The position numbers and the translations under genes were made by a program. Shown piece by piece: positions 1-8,466 of a DNA stretch of 64,000 nt. The DNA is from Streptacidiphilus fuscans (lineage in GTDB: Bacteria; Actinomycetota; Actinomycetes; Streptomycetales; Streptomycetaceae), in assembly GCF_015690355.1 (NCBI RefSeq), contig NZ_JADPRT010000002.1:372001-436000 (forward strand), in the 5' to 3' direction. The stretch's first letter is position 1, and each line of letters starts with the position of its first letter. The notes beneath the pieces are model-generated. The model was not told the DNA's origin and made no database searches. It saw only the letters and a list, made by a program, of their open reading frames with translations.

Positions 1-1709
1 GCGAGGCGGCGCAGGCCGTCCTCCCGGCCGCGCGCACGCGCGCCGCCGACGGCGGTGGCGCCGGTGATGACGGCGGCCTGGTCGAGCAGCTCCAGCACGT
101 GGCGGCCGTTGGCGGTGCCGCGTGCGTCGGCCAGGGCTCCGCGCAGCGCGACGGAGGCCTCCAACTCGGCGCGCGAGCGCTCGTAGGCGCCCGCGCAGAA
201 GGTCAGCACGCCCAACTCGTGGTGGAACCAGGCTTCTTCAGCGACCGAGCCGGTCGCCCGCGCGGACTCGAGACCGTGGCGCAGCGCGCGTTCCCAGGCT
301 CCCCAGCGCAGCGCCAGTCCGAAGGCGGGCGCGCAGGCGCGGGCCAGCAGCACCACCTGCTCGTGCCGTCCGGCGTCCTGGTCGGTGCGCAGCACCGAGA
401 GCAACACCTCGGCCTCGACCGCGATCTGAGCCTCCGTCACCGCGCCGTGCCCGGTCCACCAGGCGAAGTGTTGTGCGGCGTTCCTGACTCCGGTCTCGGG
501 CCACTCCCCCGCCAGCAGTGCGGCGGTGCCCTCGACCAGGCGGTGCGTGCCGCCGGGGACCTCCTCGGCCAGTCCGGCCTCGACCAGCTCCTCCAGGGCC
601 ACTTCGCCGTGGCCGACGTCGACCAGCGCGGGCAGGTGCGGCGGGGTCGGGAAGTCGCCGCCGAGCGCGGCGGCGAGCCGGAGCACGGCCCGTGCGGGCT
701 CGGAGAGGCCCCTGGCGATCCGGGCCGCGGGCGCGGCGCTCTCGGCGACCGACGGCAGCGGCACGAGGTCCTCGTCGAGCTCGACCATGCCGCCCGCGAG
801 CGCGTCGATGGCCAGCTCGCGGTGGCGCAGCAGCGCGGCGGCCTGGACGAAGCGCAGCGGCAGGCCCTCGGACTCGAACCAGAGGTCCACCGCCCAGGCC
901 CGCTCGCTCTCGTCCAGGGAGCGGCACGCCAGCTTGGTCAGCAGCTCCAGGCAGCCCGCCCGGCTCAGGCCGGTCAGCCGCGACTCCTCGACGGGCGCGC
1001 CGGTCGTGGGCGTGGCGGCGTCCGGGGTGGCCGCGATCAGGAAGGAGCAGTCGGGGGCGGCGAGCATCAGCTCGTCCAGCATCTCGCCGCCGAAGTCGAC
1101 GTCGTCGACGAGCACGGCGGCCCGGTGGCCGGCCAGCAGCTGCGGCAGCTCACGACGGGCGGGCCGGTGGCCGGGGGCGCCGCCGAGCGCGGCGTAGAGG
1201 TCCTGGAGCAGGTCGCCGAGCGGCTTGCGGTAGGCGCTCAGCCGGACCACGCCGCCGGGCAGCAGACCGGCGCAGGAGGCGCCGACCGCCTCCAGCACGG
1301 CGCTGCGTCCGGAGCCGTGCGGACCGGTCAGCCGGACCGAGCGGCCCTGGACGAGCAGTTCCCGCAGCCGCGCGCACTGCTCCTCGCGCTCCAGCAGGCC
1401 GCCGGTCGCGTAGCGGAGGGGACCGTGGGCGTCGTTGCGCGGCGTCGGCGGCTGCGGACGGCGGTGCTCGGGCAGCGGCTCGACGGCGGAGCCCTCGGGG
1501 CCGTTGACGGTCAGCAGCAGCTCGCCTGCGACGACCTCGCCGGTGCGACGGCGTCCGTCGGTGCGCGGCTCGCCGGAGCCGGATGCGCCACCGGGTGCCC
1601 CGCTGGCGGACATGCCGCCCGTGTACGGTGCGACCGCGCCGGGTGTACCCCTGGGCACCAGTTCCCCGCCGGGTATGCCTGCGGAGTGGTGGCCTGTCGT
1701 TTCGCTCAT
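1..1709 (-). CDS. LuxR-like regulator with AAA ATPase domain, C-terminus beyond window
   Basis: The frame is open from an ATG at 1707-1709 to the window edge, so 569 residues are seen and the C-terminus is missing. An AGAGG ribosome binding site precedes the ATG. Residues 1-100 are low complexity. An ATPase core follows: a P-loop GPHGSGRS at about 129-136 (Arg where Lys is usual) and a Walker B-like AVLVDDVD near residue 200. The rest is alpha-helical, Ala/Leu/Glu-rich and TPR-like. This layout fits large LuxR (LAL-like) or NB-ARC signal-transduction ATPases. The DNA-binding domain, normally C-terminal, would be outside the window, so the regulator call is inference. Confidence 0.6.
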   Translation of the reverse strand, partial: MSETTGHHSAGIPGGELVPRGTPGAVAPYTGGMSASGAPGGASGSGEPRTDGRRRTGEVVAGELLLTVNGPEGSAVEPLPEHRRPQPPTPRNDAHGPLRYATGGLLEREEQCARLRELLVQGRSVRLTGPHGSGRSAVLEAVGASCAGLLPGGVVRLSAYRKPLGDLLQDLYAALGGAPGHRPARRELPQLLAGHRAAVLVDDVDFGGEMLDELMLAAPDCSFLIAATPDAATPTTGAPVEESRLTGLSRAGCLELLTKLACRSLDESERAWAVDLWFESEGLPLRFVQAAALLRHRELAIDALAGGMVELDEDLVPLPSVAESAAPAARIARGLSEPARAVLRLAAALGGDFPTPPHLPALVDVGHGEVALEELVEAGLAEEVPGGTHRLVEGTAALLAGEWPETGVRNAAQHFAWWTGHGAVTEAQIAVEAEVLLSVLRTDQDAGRHEQVVLLARACAPAFGLALRWGAWERALRHGLESARATGSVAEEAWFHHELGVLTFCAGAYERSRAELEASVALRGALADARGTANGRHVLELLDQAAVITGATAVGGARARGREDGLRRL

Positions 1710-1805
1710 GATCCTCTTCCGGCCCCGTCCGCGCCGACACAGGCGCTCTGCGGGGGTCATTCTGCGATACGGAAGTGAACCCTGGGGAGAGCGGCCCTCG
1801 GACCG

Positions 1806-2144
1806 TTATGGGATGGACACCGGGAGCGGCTCGACCGCGGCCGCCGGGTGGTAACTCTCGATCGCGAGGATCCGGTGCAGCCGCGTGGCAATCAGCAGTC
1901 GCTGCAACTGCAGCGGGACGCCGCGCAGCACCAGGCGGCGGCCGTAGCGTCCGGCACGGCGGTGGGTACCCATGATCACGCCCAGCCCGGTGGCGTCCCA
2001 GGACGACAGACCACTCAGGTCGAGCACGAGATCGCCCGCTCCGTCGTCCACGGCGCGGTGCAGCGCCGTACGCGCATCGGCGGCGGAGCGCACGTCGAGC
2101 TCGCCCTCGACGGCGAGGTGACCGTGGTCACCGCGGATCAACAT
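1806..2144 (-). CDS. STAS-domain protein (anti-sigma factor antagonist-like)
   Basis: This 112-residue protein is a single STAS domain, with an LDLSGL strand at 41-46 followed by WDATGLGVIMG at 49-59. In SpoIIAA and BldG the phosphorylated serine sits directly after the Asp (DSSG or DSTG). Here that position is Ala51, followed by Thr52, so the usual phospho-switch residue is absent. A GAGGGGAG ribosome binding site precedes the ATG. The family binds anti-sigma kinases or acts as a scaffold. With Ala at this site it may be constitutively active or use Thr52, which is inference. It lies just upstream of the AAA regulator on the same strand, with a gap of 96 bases. Confidence 0.8.
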   Translation of the reverse strand: MLIRGDHGHLAVEGELDVRSAADARTALHRAVDDGAGDLVLDLSGLSSWDATGLGVIMGTHRRAGRYGRRLVLRGVPLQLQRLLIATRLHRILAIESYHPAAAVEPLPVSIP

Positions 2145-2359
2145 GCGGGCTCCCCTCGCTCTCGTGGTTTCCGGGTCACCGAGGTGTCTGCCGGTGACTT
2201 CTCACAGGTGACCCCCTCCATCTGACGCAACGACAGGCGAGCAAGTTGCTGGCCACGGCGAGATCTGAAAGGAAATCACTCATCCGGGTGAAGGATGTCC
2301 GCGCTTCACGTCGGTCGACCGGATGTTCGTTTGATTATCAGGGATCCCCTGTGCTGATG

Positions 2360-2391
2360 GGGCCCCAGGTGAGACAGCTCACCTGGGGCCC
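2360..2391 (-). terminator. Hairpin terminator downstream of 3-hydroxybutyryl-CoA dehydrogenase
   Basis: A perfect 14-bp inverted repeat (GGGCCCCAGGTGAG and its complement) with an ACAG tetraloop lies 67 bases after the dehydrogenase stop. There is no U-tract, as is common in actinomycetes. The rest of the 313-base gap 2145-2457 holds no gene that I can support. It should carry the promoter of the STAS gene, but I see no convincing -35/-10 pair. Confidence 0.75.
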
Positions 2392-2457
2392 ACGTCACAC
2401 TTCGGCGCCCCTGACCACGGCGGTGGCCCGGCACTGACCGGAGCTGCCGGGAAGGTC

Positions 2458-3315
2458 CTACTTGTCGCCGTAGGAGTAGAAGCCCTGGCCGCTCTTGCGA
2501 CCGAGATCGCCCGCGGTCACCATGCGCGCCATGATCTCCGGCGCGGCGAACTTGGTGTCCTGCGTCTCGTCGTAGATGTTGTGCGCGGCGTGCAGCAGGA
2601 TGTCGACGCCGGTCAGGTCCGCGGTGGCCAGCGGGCCCATCGCGTGGCCGAAGCCGAGACGGCAGGCGGTGTCGATGTCCTCGGCGCTGGCCACGCCCGA
2701 CTCGTAGAGCTTGACGGCCTCGACCACCAGCGCGGTGATCAGGCGGGTCGTCACAAAGCCCGCCACGTCCCGGTTGACGACGACGCAGGTCTTGCCGATG
2801 CCCTCGGCGTAGGCGCGCACAGCGGCCAGCGTGGCGTCGCTGGTCTTGTAGCCGCGCACCAGCTCGACCAGCTGCATCATCGGCACCGGCGAGAAGAAGT
2901 GGACGCCGACGACGTCCTCCGGACGCTCCGTCACGGCCGCGATGCGGGTGATCGGGATCGCCGAGGTGTTGGTGGCGAGCACCGCGCCCGGCTTGGCGAT
3001 CTTGTCGAGCTCGCGGAAGACGCCTTCCTTGACGTCCAGCTGCTCGAAGACCGCCTCGACGACGATGTCCGCGCTGCCGGCCGCACCGAGGTCGGTGGTC
3101 GTGGTGATCCGGGCCAGGGCGGCGTCCATCGCGTCCTGGGTCATCTTGCCCTTGCTGACGAACCGGGCGTAGCTGTCCCGGATGCCGTTGAGGCCGCGCT
3201 CCAGGGCCGCGTCGGTGACGTCCCGCAGCACCACGTCATGTCCGGCGGCTGCCGAGACCTGGGCGATTCCGGAACCCATGAGCCCGGCTCCGACGACGGC
3301 GATGCTGCTGGTCAC
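2458..3315 (-). CDS. 3-hydroxybutyryl-CoA dehydrogenase
   Basis: This 285-residue NAD(P)-dependent enzyme oxidises 3-hydroxyacyl-CoA, in Streptomyces usually tied to butyrate/PHB-type metabolism and ethylmalonyl-CoA precursor supply. The N-terminal Rossmann fold shows GAGLMGSG at 9-16. The catalytic region reads HFFSPVPMMQLVELV, with His139 and Glu151 as the expected catalytic pair. The C-terminal helical domain (GFGHAMGPLATADLTG) is complete. I chose the GTG start at 3313-3315 because GGAGGAC lies just upstream and the fold begins at once. Longer in-frame extensions have no domain content. The length is normal for the short Hbd/PaaH family. Confidence 0.93.
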   Translation of the reverse strand: MTSSIAVVGAGLMGSGIAQVSAAAGHDVVLRDVTDAALERGLNGIRDSYARFVSKGKMTQDAMDAALARITTTTDLGAAGSADIVVEAVFEQLDVKEGVFRELDKIAKPGAVLATNTSAIPITRIAAVTERPEDVVGVHFFSPVPMMQLVELVRGYKTSDATLAAVRAYAEGIGKTCVVVNRDVAGFVTTRLITALVVEAVKLYESGVASAEDIDTACRLGFGHAMGPLATADLTGVDILLHAAHNIYDETQDTKFAAPEIMARMVTAGDLGRKSGQGFYSYGDK

Positions 3316-3441
3316 GGTGGTGTCCTCCGTGTCGTAGGGGTGTCCTCGGCAGCGCGTCCGCGCAGCGAGGATCGCCCGCGCACGGCGTCGTGCCTGGCAG
3401 GAATCTACACACTTCGCGGCCGTCCGAAGCAGAATAGGAGC

Positions 3442-3744
3442 GTGATCGCGCTCACCCTGCGCCTGCTCGCCCCGTTTCTCGTGGTCGGGGTCCTGATGCT
3501 GCTGCTGCGCTGGACCTGGGGCCGCGGCAGGTCGCTTGCCGCGCGGGAAGCGAAGTCCGGACGCCCTGACGACTACGGCCTGCTTGTGCCGGTGGCGGCA
3601 CCGGCCGACGCGGAGGAGGCGCGGGTGCTGGGCGCACGCCTGGACGACGCGGGCATCCGGCACACCATCGTGGACACGACGTCGGGCCCGCGGGTGATGG
3701 TCTGGGAGGACGACGTAGAGCGGGCGCGGCAGATTCTTCGCTGA
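3442..3744 (+). CDS. Small membrane-anchored protein, DUF2007-like
   Basis: This 100-residue protein has one N-terminal membrane segment (about residues 3-22), a short basic linker, and a C-terminal alpha/beta part (DYGLLVPVAAPADAEEARVLGARL). That part resembles the DUF2007 putative-signal-transducing fold, in which residues from two sources are compared or bound. The start is a GTG at 3442. AGGAG lies only one base upstream, which is unusually close, so the start is uncertain. It is one of the few plus-strand genes here, divergent from the dehydrogenase and convergent with murA. The function is unknown. Confidence 0.65.
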   Translation: MIALTLRLLAPFLVVGVLMLLLRWTWGRGRSLAAREAKSGRPDDYGLLVPVAAPADAEEARVLGARLDDAGIRHTIVDTTSGPRVMVWEDDVERARQILR

Positions 3745-3762
3745 GCCGCGCGGCAGAGCGGC

Positions 3763-3928
3763 GGGGAAGTTGCACTACCTCAGGGGCGCGAGGCTCTGCT
3801 GATGTGCGGCTCCGCCGCGTGGGCGCGAGAAACCACTGACATGCGGATGGCCCTGCTCGTTCGGTGCTCTACCTGCGTGGGTGGCTTGTCGCGCAGTTCC
3901 CCGCGCCCCCGGGTAGTGCAACCTCCCC
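3763..3928. repeat. Imperfect palindromic intergenic repeat (copy 1)
   Basis: The two ends of this roughly 166-base element are complementary over about 37 positions. The left end begins GGGGAAGTTGCACTACC; the right end, read in complement, begins GGGGAGGTTGCACTACC. Both continue into a GGGGCGCGGGG-type block and a CTGCGC block. It fills the gap between two convergent genes and ends exactly at the murA stop codon, so it may serve as a bidirectional terminator. A second copy is at 27003-27131 and a mini version at 19242-19273. Confidence 0.75.
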
Positions 3929-5205
3929 TACGACTCGTCCTCCCGCGTGATCGTCGCGCCCAGCGCGGTCAACTGCTCCGCGAACCCCGCGTACCCGCGG
4001 TCGATGTGGTGGATGCCGGAGACCACCGTCTCGCCGTCCGCGACGAGGCCGGCCAGGACCAGGCCCGCGCCGGCGCGGACGTCGGAGGAGACCACCGGCG
4101 CGCCGGACAACCGGTCCACGCCCCGCAGCACCGCGTGATGCCCGTCGGTGCGCACGTCCGCACCCAGACGGGCCAGTTCCTGCAAGAAGACGAAACGTGC
4201 CTCGAAGATGTTCTCGGTGATCATCGCCGTGCCCTCCGCCACCGCGTTCATCGCGGCGAACTGCGGCTGGAGGTCCGTCGCGAACCCCGGGTACGGCAGG
4301 GTCACCACGTCCACCGAGCGCGGGCGGCGCGCCATCACGACACGGAAGCCCGCCGGGTCCGCGCTGATCTCGGCACCCGCCGCGGACAGCTTGTCCAGCG
4401 CGATGCGCAGGTGCTCCGGGCGGGCGTGGTCGACGCGGACGTCGCCCATGGTCATCGCTGCCGCGACGCCGAAGGTCCCGGCCACGATCCGGTCCGGGAC
4501 GGTGTCGTAGGCGACCGGGTAGAGCCGGTCCGCGCCCTGGACCTCGATCGTCGACGAGCCCGCACCGCCGATCTTCGCGCCCATCGCCTGCAGCATCTCG
4601 CAGAGGTCGACGATCTCCGGCTCGCGTGCGGCGTTGTCGATGACCGTGTCGCCCTTGGCCAGGACGGCGGCCATCAGGATGTTCTCGGTCGCGCCCACGC
4701 TCGGGAAGTCCAGCTCGACCGAGGCGCCGACCAGCCTGCCGGAGAGCGCCTCCGCCACCAGGAACCCGTGCTCGGTGGCGATCCGGGCGCCCAGCCGGGT
4801 CAGGCCGTCGATGTGCATGTCGAGCCCGCGCGAGCCGATCGCGTCCCCGCCCGGCCGGGCGACCCGGACCTGGCCGCAGCGCGCGAGCAGCGGGCCGAGC
4901 ACGGCGATGGAGGCGCGGAACCGGCGGACCAGGTCGTAGTCGGCCTCGTAGCCGATCTCCCCCGGCACGCTGATCACGGCCGTGCCGCCCTGGACGTCCT
5001 CCCACTCCAGGCTCACCTGGCAGCCGAGGCGTCGCAGCAGCTCAGCCATGATCTCGACGTCCAGGATCCGGGGCAGATTGCCGATCCTGAACTCGCCCTC
5101 GGCAAGCAGCGTCGCCGCCATCAGCTTGAGCGCGCTGTTCTTCGCGCCCGGCACGCGCACGCGCCCGACGAGCCGCGTGCCACCGACCACCCGGAACCGT
5201 TCCAT
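3928..5205 (-). CDS. murA: UDP-N-acetylglucosamine 1-carboxyvinyltransferase, Cys-to-Asp type
   Basis: MurA transfers enolpyruvate from PEP to UDP-GlcNAc in the cytoplasm, the first committed step of peptidoglycan synthesis. The 425-residue protein has the family's two-domain EPT fold. The UDP-GlcNAc/PEP-binding segment PGAKNSALK is at 19-27 (Lys22). The mobile-loop motif is RPGGDAIG at 117-124, where Asp121 replaces the Cys alkylated by fosfomycin in E. coli MurA. The same substitution makes mycobacterial MurA resistant. The remaining features ([23 protein letters not shown]) are intact. Streptomycetes often have two MurA copies; which one this is cannot be decided here. Confidence 0.96.
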   Translation of the reverse strand: MERFRVVGGTRLVGRVRVPGAKNSALKLMAATLLAEGEFRIGNLPRILDVEIMAELLRRLGCQVSLEWEDVQGGTAVISVPGEIGYEADYDLVRRFRASIAVLGPLLARCGQVRVARPGGDAIGSRGLDMHIDGLTRLGARIATEHGFLVAEALSGRLVGASVELDFPSVGATENILMAAVLAKGDTVIDNAAREPEIVDLCEMLQAMGAKIGGAGSSTIEVQGADRLYPVAYDTVPDRIVAGTFGVAAAMTMGDVRVDHARPEHLRIALDKLSAAGAEISADPAGFRVVMARRPRSVDVVTLPYPGFATDLQPQFAAMNAVAEGTAMITENIFEARFVFLQELARLGADVRTDGHHAVLRGVDRLSGAPVVSSDVRAGAGLVLAGLVADGETVVSGIHHIDRGYAGFAEQLTALGATITREDES

Positions 5206-5297
5206 GGTCAGGCATCGTACGTGGCGCCCGTCGCGCGCTCGGCCGGACGAGTGAAGCGGTGCGTCGCGTCCGCCCCGTTCGGCCTGGTCAGGCCTGG

Positions 5298-6167
5298 TCA
5301 GGCCAGCGTGCGGAGGAAGTCGACCAGGATCCGGGTGAACTCCTCCGGCCGCTCCATGGTCGTGTAGTGGCCGGCGTCGGCGAGGTCCACCGCGCGGGCG
5401 TCCGGGACGGCGGCGACCGTCCGCGCGACGGAGCGGAGCACGCCGGCGCAGTCGAAAGCGCCGTTGACCGCAAGGACGGGCACGGTCAGCTCACGGGCGC
5501 GCTGCTCCTTGCCGGTCACCGGCACGGCGTGGTCGGGCTCGTCCGGCGTGTGCTTCATCAGCGTCCGGATCGCCATCTCGCGGACCTGGCGCGGGATCTC
5601 CGGGTCGATGTCGGCGAGGGCGCGGTCCGGACCGGGGATCCAGTCGAGGAAGACGTCCAGCCACGCCGGGATGTCCCCGCGCCAGAGCGCGTCGTTCTGG
5701 GCGGCCGCGCGCTCGGCGAACCAGGGGTCGTCCGCGTCGTGGTCGCCGAGGCCGTAGCCGCTCATGACCAACGCCCGGACCAGCTCCGGGTGTTCGAGCG
5801 CGGTGTCGCTCGCGATCATCGCGCCCATGGAGACTCCGACCAGCACCGCCGGAACCGCGTCGAGGTGGCGCAGCAGCGCGGCGAGGTCGTCCGTGAAGCG
5901 GAACGGCCGCGAGGCGTTGGCGGAGTCGCCGTGCCCCCGCGCGTCGGGGACGACGACGCGGTAGCCCTGGGCGGCCAGGCCGGGGACGAGGTTGTCGTAC
6001 TGGGTGCGGTCGACGAATCCGGTGTGCAGCAGCACGACCAACTGCCCGTCCCGCGGCCCGGAGTCGCGGTAGACGAGGTCGCCGTCGCCGGAGTCGAAAG
6101 AGTGCGTGTCGACAGCGGTCCGAGGAGATGCGTCAGAGGTCGCCGAAGAGAGCGGGGTCTCAGTCAT
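5298..6167 (-). CDS. Alpha/beta hydrolase controlled by the adjacent MarR regulator
   Basis: This 289-residue alpha/beta-hydrolase has an oxyanion region LLHTGF, nucleophile elbow GVSMGAM, and a catalytic His in AGHYTTME. A late Asp in the GAFDCAG turn probably completes the triad. The substrate is unknown. The fold resembles haloperoxidase/esterase or BioH-like small-ester hydrolases. I chose the ATG at 6165-6167; a second in-frame start lies 9 bases upstream. The start codon is embedded in the first of two palindromic operator copies, so repressor binding would block initiation. It is divergent from the MarR gene. An imperfect 10-bp direct repeat (GGCCTGGTCA) overlaps the 3' end at 5281-5304. 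Confidence 0.85.
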   Translation of the reverse strand: MTETPLSSATSDASPRTAVDTHSFDSGDGDLVYRDSGPRDGQLVVLLHTGFVDRTQYDNLVPGLAAQGYRVVVPDARGHGDSANASRPFRFTDDLAALLRHLDAVPAVLVGVSMGAMIASDTALEHPELVRALVMSGYGLGDHDADDPWFAERAAAQNDALWRGDIPAWLDVFLDWIPGPDRALADIDPEIPRQVREMAIRTLMKHTPDEPDHAVPVTGKEQRARELTVPVLAVNGAFDCAGVLRSVARTVAAVPDARAVDLADAGHYTTMERPEEFTRILVDFLRTLA

Positions 6168-6215
6168 GACAACCAAGGTGTCATAGTGCGAGGACTATGA
6201 CAACCCAGGTGTCAT
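6166..6215. promoter_or_regulatory. Tandem palindromic MarR operator
   Basis: Two near-identical 19-bp sites, ATGACAACCAAGGTGTCAT at 6166-6184 and ATGACAACCCAGGTGTCAT at 6197-6215, each have ATGACA/TGTCAT arms 7 bases apart. Their centres are 31 bp apart, about three helical turns, so two repressor dimers could bind the same face. The sites lie between the divergent hydrolase and MarR genes and cover the hydrolase start codon. Assignment to the adjacent MarR protein is inference from position and symmetry. Confidence 0.8.
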
Positions 6216-6234
6216 CTTGTGCCATGATGGGACC

Positions 6235-6696
6235 GTGCCCGACCGCATCCTCTCCCCCGACGAACTACCGGACCGCCTGATGGAGGTCTTCGGCCTGGTC
6301 GGTCCGCTCTACCGCCGCGTCCAGCGCCGGATCGAGCAGGACGCACCGGCCGAGGGGCTCTCCGTCGGCGTCCGCGCCGTGCTCGACCTGCTGCGCGAGA
6401 ACGGCCCGATGACCGTCCCGCAGATGGGCCGCGCCCAGTCGCTCAGCCGCCAGTTCGTCCAGCGCATGGTCAACGACGCGACCGAGCACGGCTTCGTCGA
6501 GGCCATCCCCAACCCCGCCCACCAGCGGTCCTCGCTGATCCGGCTCACCGACGCCGGAAGCGCGGCGATCACGGCCGTGACCGGGCGCGAACACGCCCTC
6601 CTGCGCGAGGTCGGCGGCGACCTGACGGACGCGGAACTGACGACGTGCGTACGGGTGTTGAGCCGGATGCTGGCCCTCTTCGACGACGTCGACTAG
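6235..6696 (+). CDS. MarR-family transcriptional regulator
   Basis: This 153-residue winged-helix repressor has a dimerisation helix (ELPDRLMEVFGLVGPLYRR), a DNA-binding core MTVPQMGRAQSLSRQFVQRM, and a wing region ending RSSLIRLTDAG. I prefer the GTG at 6235. A TTG at 6217 is also in frame but lies directly against the operator. The upstream sequence has no good ribosome binding site, so a leaderless transcript is possible. It probably represses itself and the divergent hydrolase through the two palindromes. Its TAG stop overlaps the cobalamin adenosyltransferase stop of the opposite strand within CTAG. Confidence 0.85.
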   Translation: MPDRILSPDELPDRLMEVFGLVGPLYRRVQRRIEQDAPAEGLSVGVRAVLDLLRENGPMTVPQMGRAQSLSRQFVQRMVNDATEHGFVEAIPNPAHQRSSLIRLTDAGSAAITAVTGREHALLREVGGDLTDAELTTCVRVLSRMLALFDDVD

Positions 6697-7265
6697 CGGT
6701 TCTCGCCGGGCACCCAGAGCACGTCGCCGACCGCCTTGTTGGCCGTGCGCGCCAGGATGAACAGCAGGTCGGACAGCCGGTTCAGGTACTTGGCGGTCAG
6801 CGGGTTGATCGCGTCGCCGTGCTCCTCGATCGCCGCCCAGGTGCTGCGCTCGGCGCGACGCACGACGGTGCACGCCACGTGCAGGTACGCCGCGCCCGGC
6901 GTCCCGCCCGGGAGGATGAAGCTGCGCAGCTTCTCCAAGTCGGCGTTGAACCGGTCGCAGTCCTCCTCCAGCCGGTCGATGTACGTCTCCAGCACGCGCA
7001 GCGGCGGGTACTTCGGGTCCGGGGTCACCGGCGTGGCCAGGTCCGCACCCACGTCGAAGAGGTCGTTCTGAACACGCGTCAGCACCGCTGCCACGTCGGC
7101 GTCCAGACCGCCGCAGGCGATGGCGACGCCGATGGCGGCGTTGGCCTCGTTGGAGTCCGCGTAGGCGGCGAGACGCGTGTCGGTCTTCCGGGTACGGCTC
7201 ATGTCGCCCAGCGCGGTGGTGCCGTCGTCGCCGGTGCGGGTGTAGATGCGGGTGAGGTTGACCAT
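6693..7265 (-). CDS. Cob(I)alamin adenosyltransferase, PduO type
   Basis: This 190-residue protein transfers the adenosyl group of ATP to cob(I)alamin to make adenosylcobalamin. The N-terminal ATP-binding motif (IYTRTGDDGTTALGD at 7-21) and the motif VVRRAERSTWAA, carrying family-conserved Arg residues, are present, as is the terminal NRLSDLLFILAR helix. It belongs to the PduO (trimeric helical bundle) rather than the CobA family. In streptomycetes it supplies coenzyme for methylmalonyl-CoA mutase and ribonucleotide reductase. It is convergent with the MarR gene, sharing overlapping stop codons. Confidence 0.92.
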   Translation of the reverse strand: MVNLTRIYTRTGDDGTTALGDMSRTRKTDTRLAAYADSNEANAAIGVAIACGGLDADVAAVLTRVQNDLFDVGADLATPVTPDPKYPPLRVLETYIDRLEEDCDRFNADLEKLRSFILPGGTPGAAYLHVACTVVRRAERSTWAAIEEHGDAINPLTAKYLNRLSDLLFILARTANKAVGDVLWVPGENR

Positions 7266-7300
7266 GTCCGGAGCCTATCGCCCGAGGATTTCGGGCCCTC

Positions 7301-7762
7301 TCAGCGCAGTGTGGGATCGAGACGGCTGAGCAGGGTGTCCAGTTGACGCTGCTGGGCGGGGGTCAGGTGCCCGAGCACCTCGTCGTCGAGGCGCGGGATG
7401 TGCGCCTCCAGCCCCTTGCGGAGCAGGCGCTCCCCGCGCAGCGACAGCGCGACGAGATACGCCCGACCGTCGTCGGGGTCCCTGGTCCGCTCGATCAACC
7501 CTTTGCGCTCCAGGCGCGCCACCAGCTTGGTCGTCCCGGCGGAGGTGAAACCCATCCGCTCGCCGACCCGCGTGGCCATCCCCCGCGCGTCGGGGAACCG
7601 GGCCAGCCGCAGCAGGAATTCGAACTCCGAGCCGTCGAGGCCGGTGGCGTCGTGGATGTCCTGGTGCAGGCGGTCGTTGATCAACCGGTACACGTTCCCG
7701 AGCAGGCCCCACAGCACGACTCCGTCGTGGTCCACGAGCGCGTCCAGGCTCACCTGCTCCAT
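7301..7762 (-). CDS. MarR-family transcriptional regulator (second copy)
   Basis: This 153-residue MarR protein has a helix-turn-helix at about 60-85 (MATRVGERMGFTSAGTTKLV) and a wing with the typical DPDDGRAYLVALS motif, which is more canonical than in the MarR at 6235. The ATG start at 7762 lacks an obvious ribosome binding site. It lies between the cobalamin adenosyltransferase and the DUF2550 gene, all on the minus strand. I found no palindromic operator in the short gap 7763-7841, so its target cannot be predicted. Confidence 0.85.
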   Translation of the reverse strand: MEQVSLDALVDHDGVVLWGLLGNVYRLINDRLHQDIHDATGLDGSEFEFLLRLARFPDARGMATRVGERMGFTSAGTTKLVARLERKGLIERTRDPDDGRAYLVALSLRGERLLRKGLEAHIPRLDDEVLGHLTPAQQRQLDTLLSRLDPTLR

Positions 7763-7841
7763 GAGGGAAGTCTAGGCGGGGATGCCGCAGGCGAGGTAGC
7801 CGCACCAGCAGTGCAGCGTCCCGGCTGCACGGAGCTCGGAG

Positions 7842-8309
7842 TCAGGCCACGTTCACCCGCTGGCCGGGCGGCGCCGCCTCCAGCCACGCGAGGAAACCCG
7901 TCAGTGCGTCCTCGCTCATCGCGAGTTCCAGCGGCTCGCCCGCGTGCGTGCAGACCAGGACGACCGCGCCGGAGAGCAGCGCCAGCTCCTCCTGCCCGGC
8001 GGGCGTACGCCGCTCCAGGACCTCGATCTGCGAGCGTTCCAGCACCCGCCGCGGACGCGGCGCGTAGCTGAAGACCCGGAACCACTCCACCGAGTCGTTG
8101 TTGTACCGGGCGATCCCGAAGATCCACCCCTTGCCCTCCGCCTCGGCGGATTCGGCAGACGCCGTCCCCGCCGCCACCGCGTTCAGCCGCGCCGAACAGT
8201 CGAAGGTCCCGCCCGGGCGCTGGATCAAGCGCCTCCGCACTGCGAAGGCCCCCAGCCCGAGCAGGCAGACCAGCAGTACCGCGATGACGGTCACCACCGC
8301 GAGCACCAT
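7842..8309 (-). CDS. DUF2550 membrane protein
   Basis: This 155-residue protein has an N-terminal membrane helix (residues 2-24) followed by a basic turn and a compact cytoplasmic domain (GTFDCSARLN; RYNNDSVEWFRVFSYAPRPR). This matches DUF2550, an actinobacterial family almost always found next to atpC. GGAGGGAG precedes the ATG. The domain is PH-like in appearance, but no role is established. It is downstream of atpC on the same strand, separated by a strong hairpin. An upstream 9-bp hairpin (CGCCGACCC arms, 8325-8348) sits in its leader. Confidence 0.85.
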   Translation of the reverse strand: MVLAVVTVIAVLLVCLLGLGAFAVRRRLIQRPGGTFDCSARLNAVAAGTASAESAEAEGKGWIFGIARYNNDSVEWFRVFSYAPRPRRVLERSQIEVLERRTPAGQEELALLSGAVVLVCTHAGEPLELAMSEDALTGFLAWLEAAPPGQRVNVA

Positions 8310-8397
8310 GCCCGGCTCCCTCCTCGCCGACCCGTCCCGGGGTCGGCGGCGTCCTACGCGTCCAGCAGGTCCTTCACATTCTGCACAACTGATACAG

Positions 8398-8431
8398 CAG
8401 TCCCGGGGTCACCCTCGGTGCCCCGGGACTG
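8398..8431 (-). terminator. Terminator of the ATP synthase operon
   Basis: An 11-bp perfect stem (CAGTCCCGGGG with its complement), extended by an inner CACC/GGTG pairing around a short loop, lies 36 bases after the atpC stop. It separates atpC from the DUF2550 gene. Confidence 0.8.
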
Positions 8432-8466
8432 CCGGTAGAGCTCGTGTCGAGCGAGAGCGCCAGCGC

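Noticed and set aside
99..1778. Long open frame on the plus strand opposite the LuxR-like gene
   Set aside because: It is a shadow of the GC-rich minus-strand gene. It has no domain-like sequence, and the minus frame has P-loop and Walker B motifs and a ribosome binding site.
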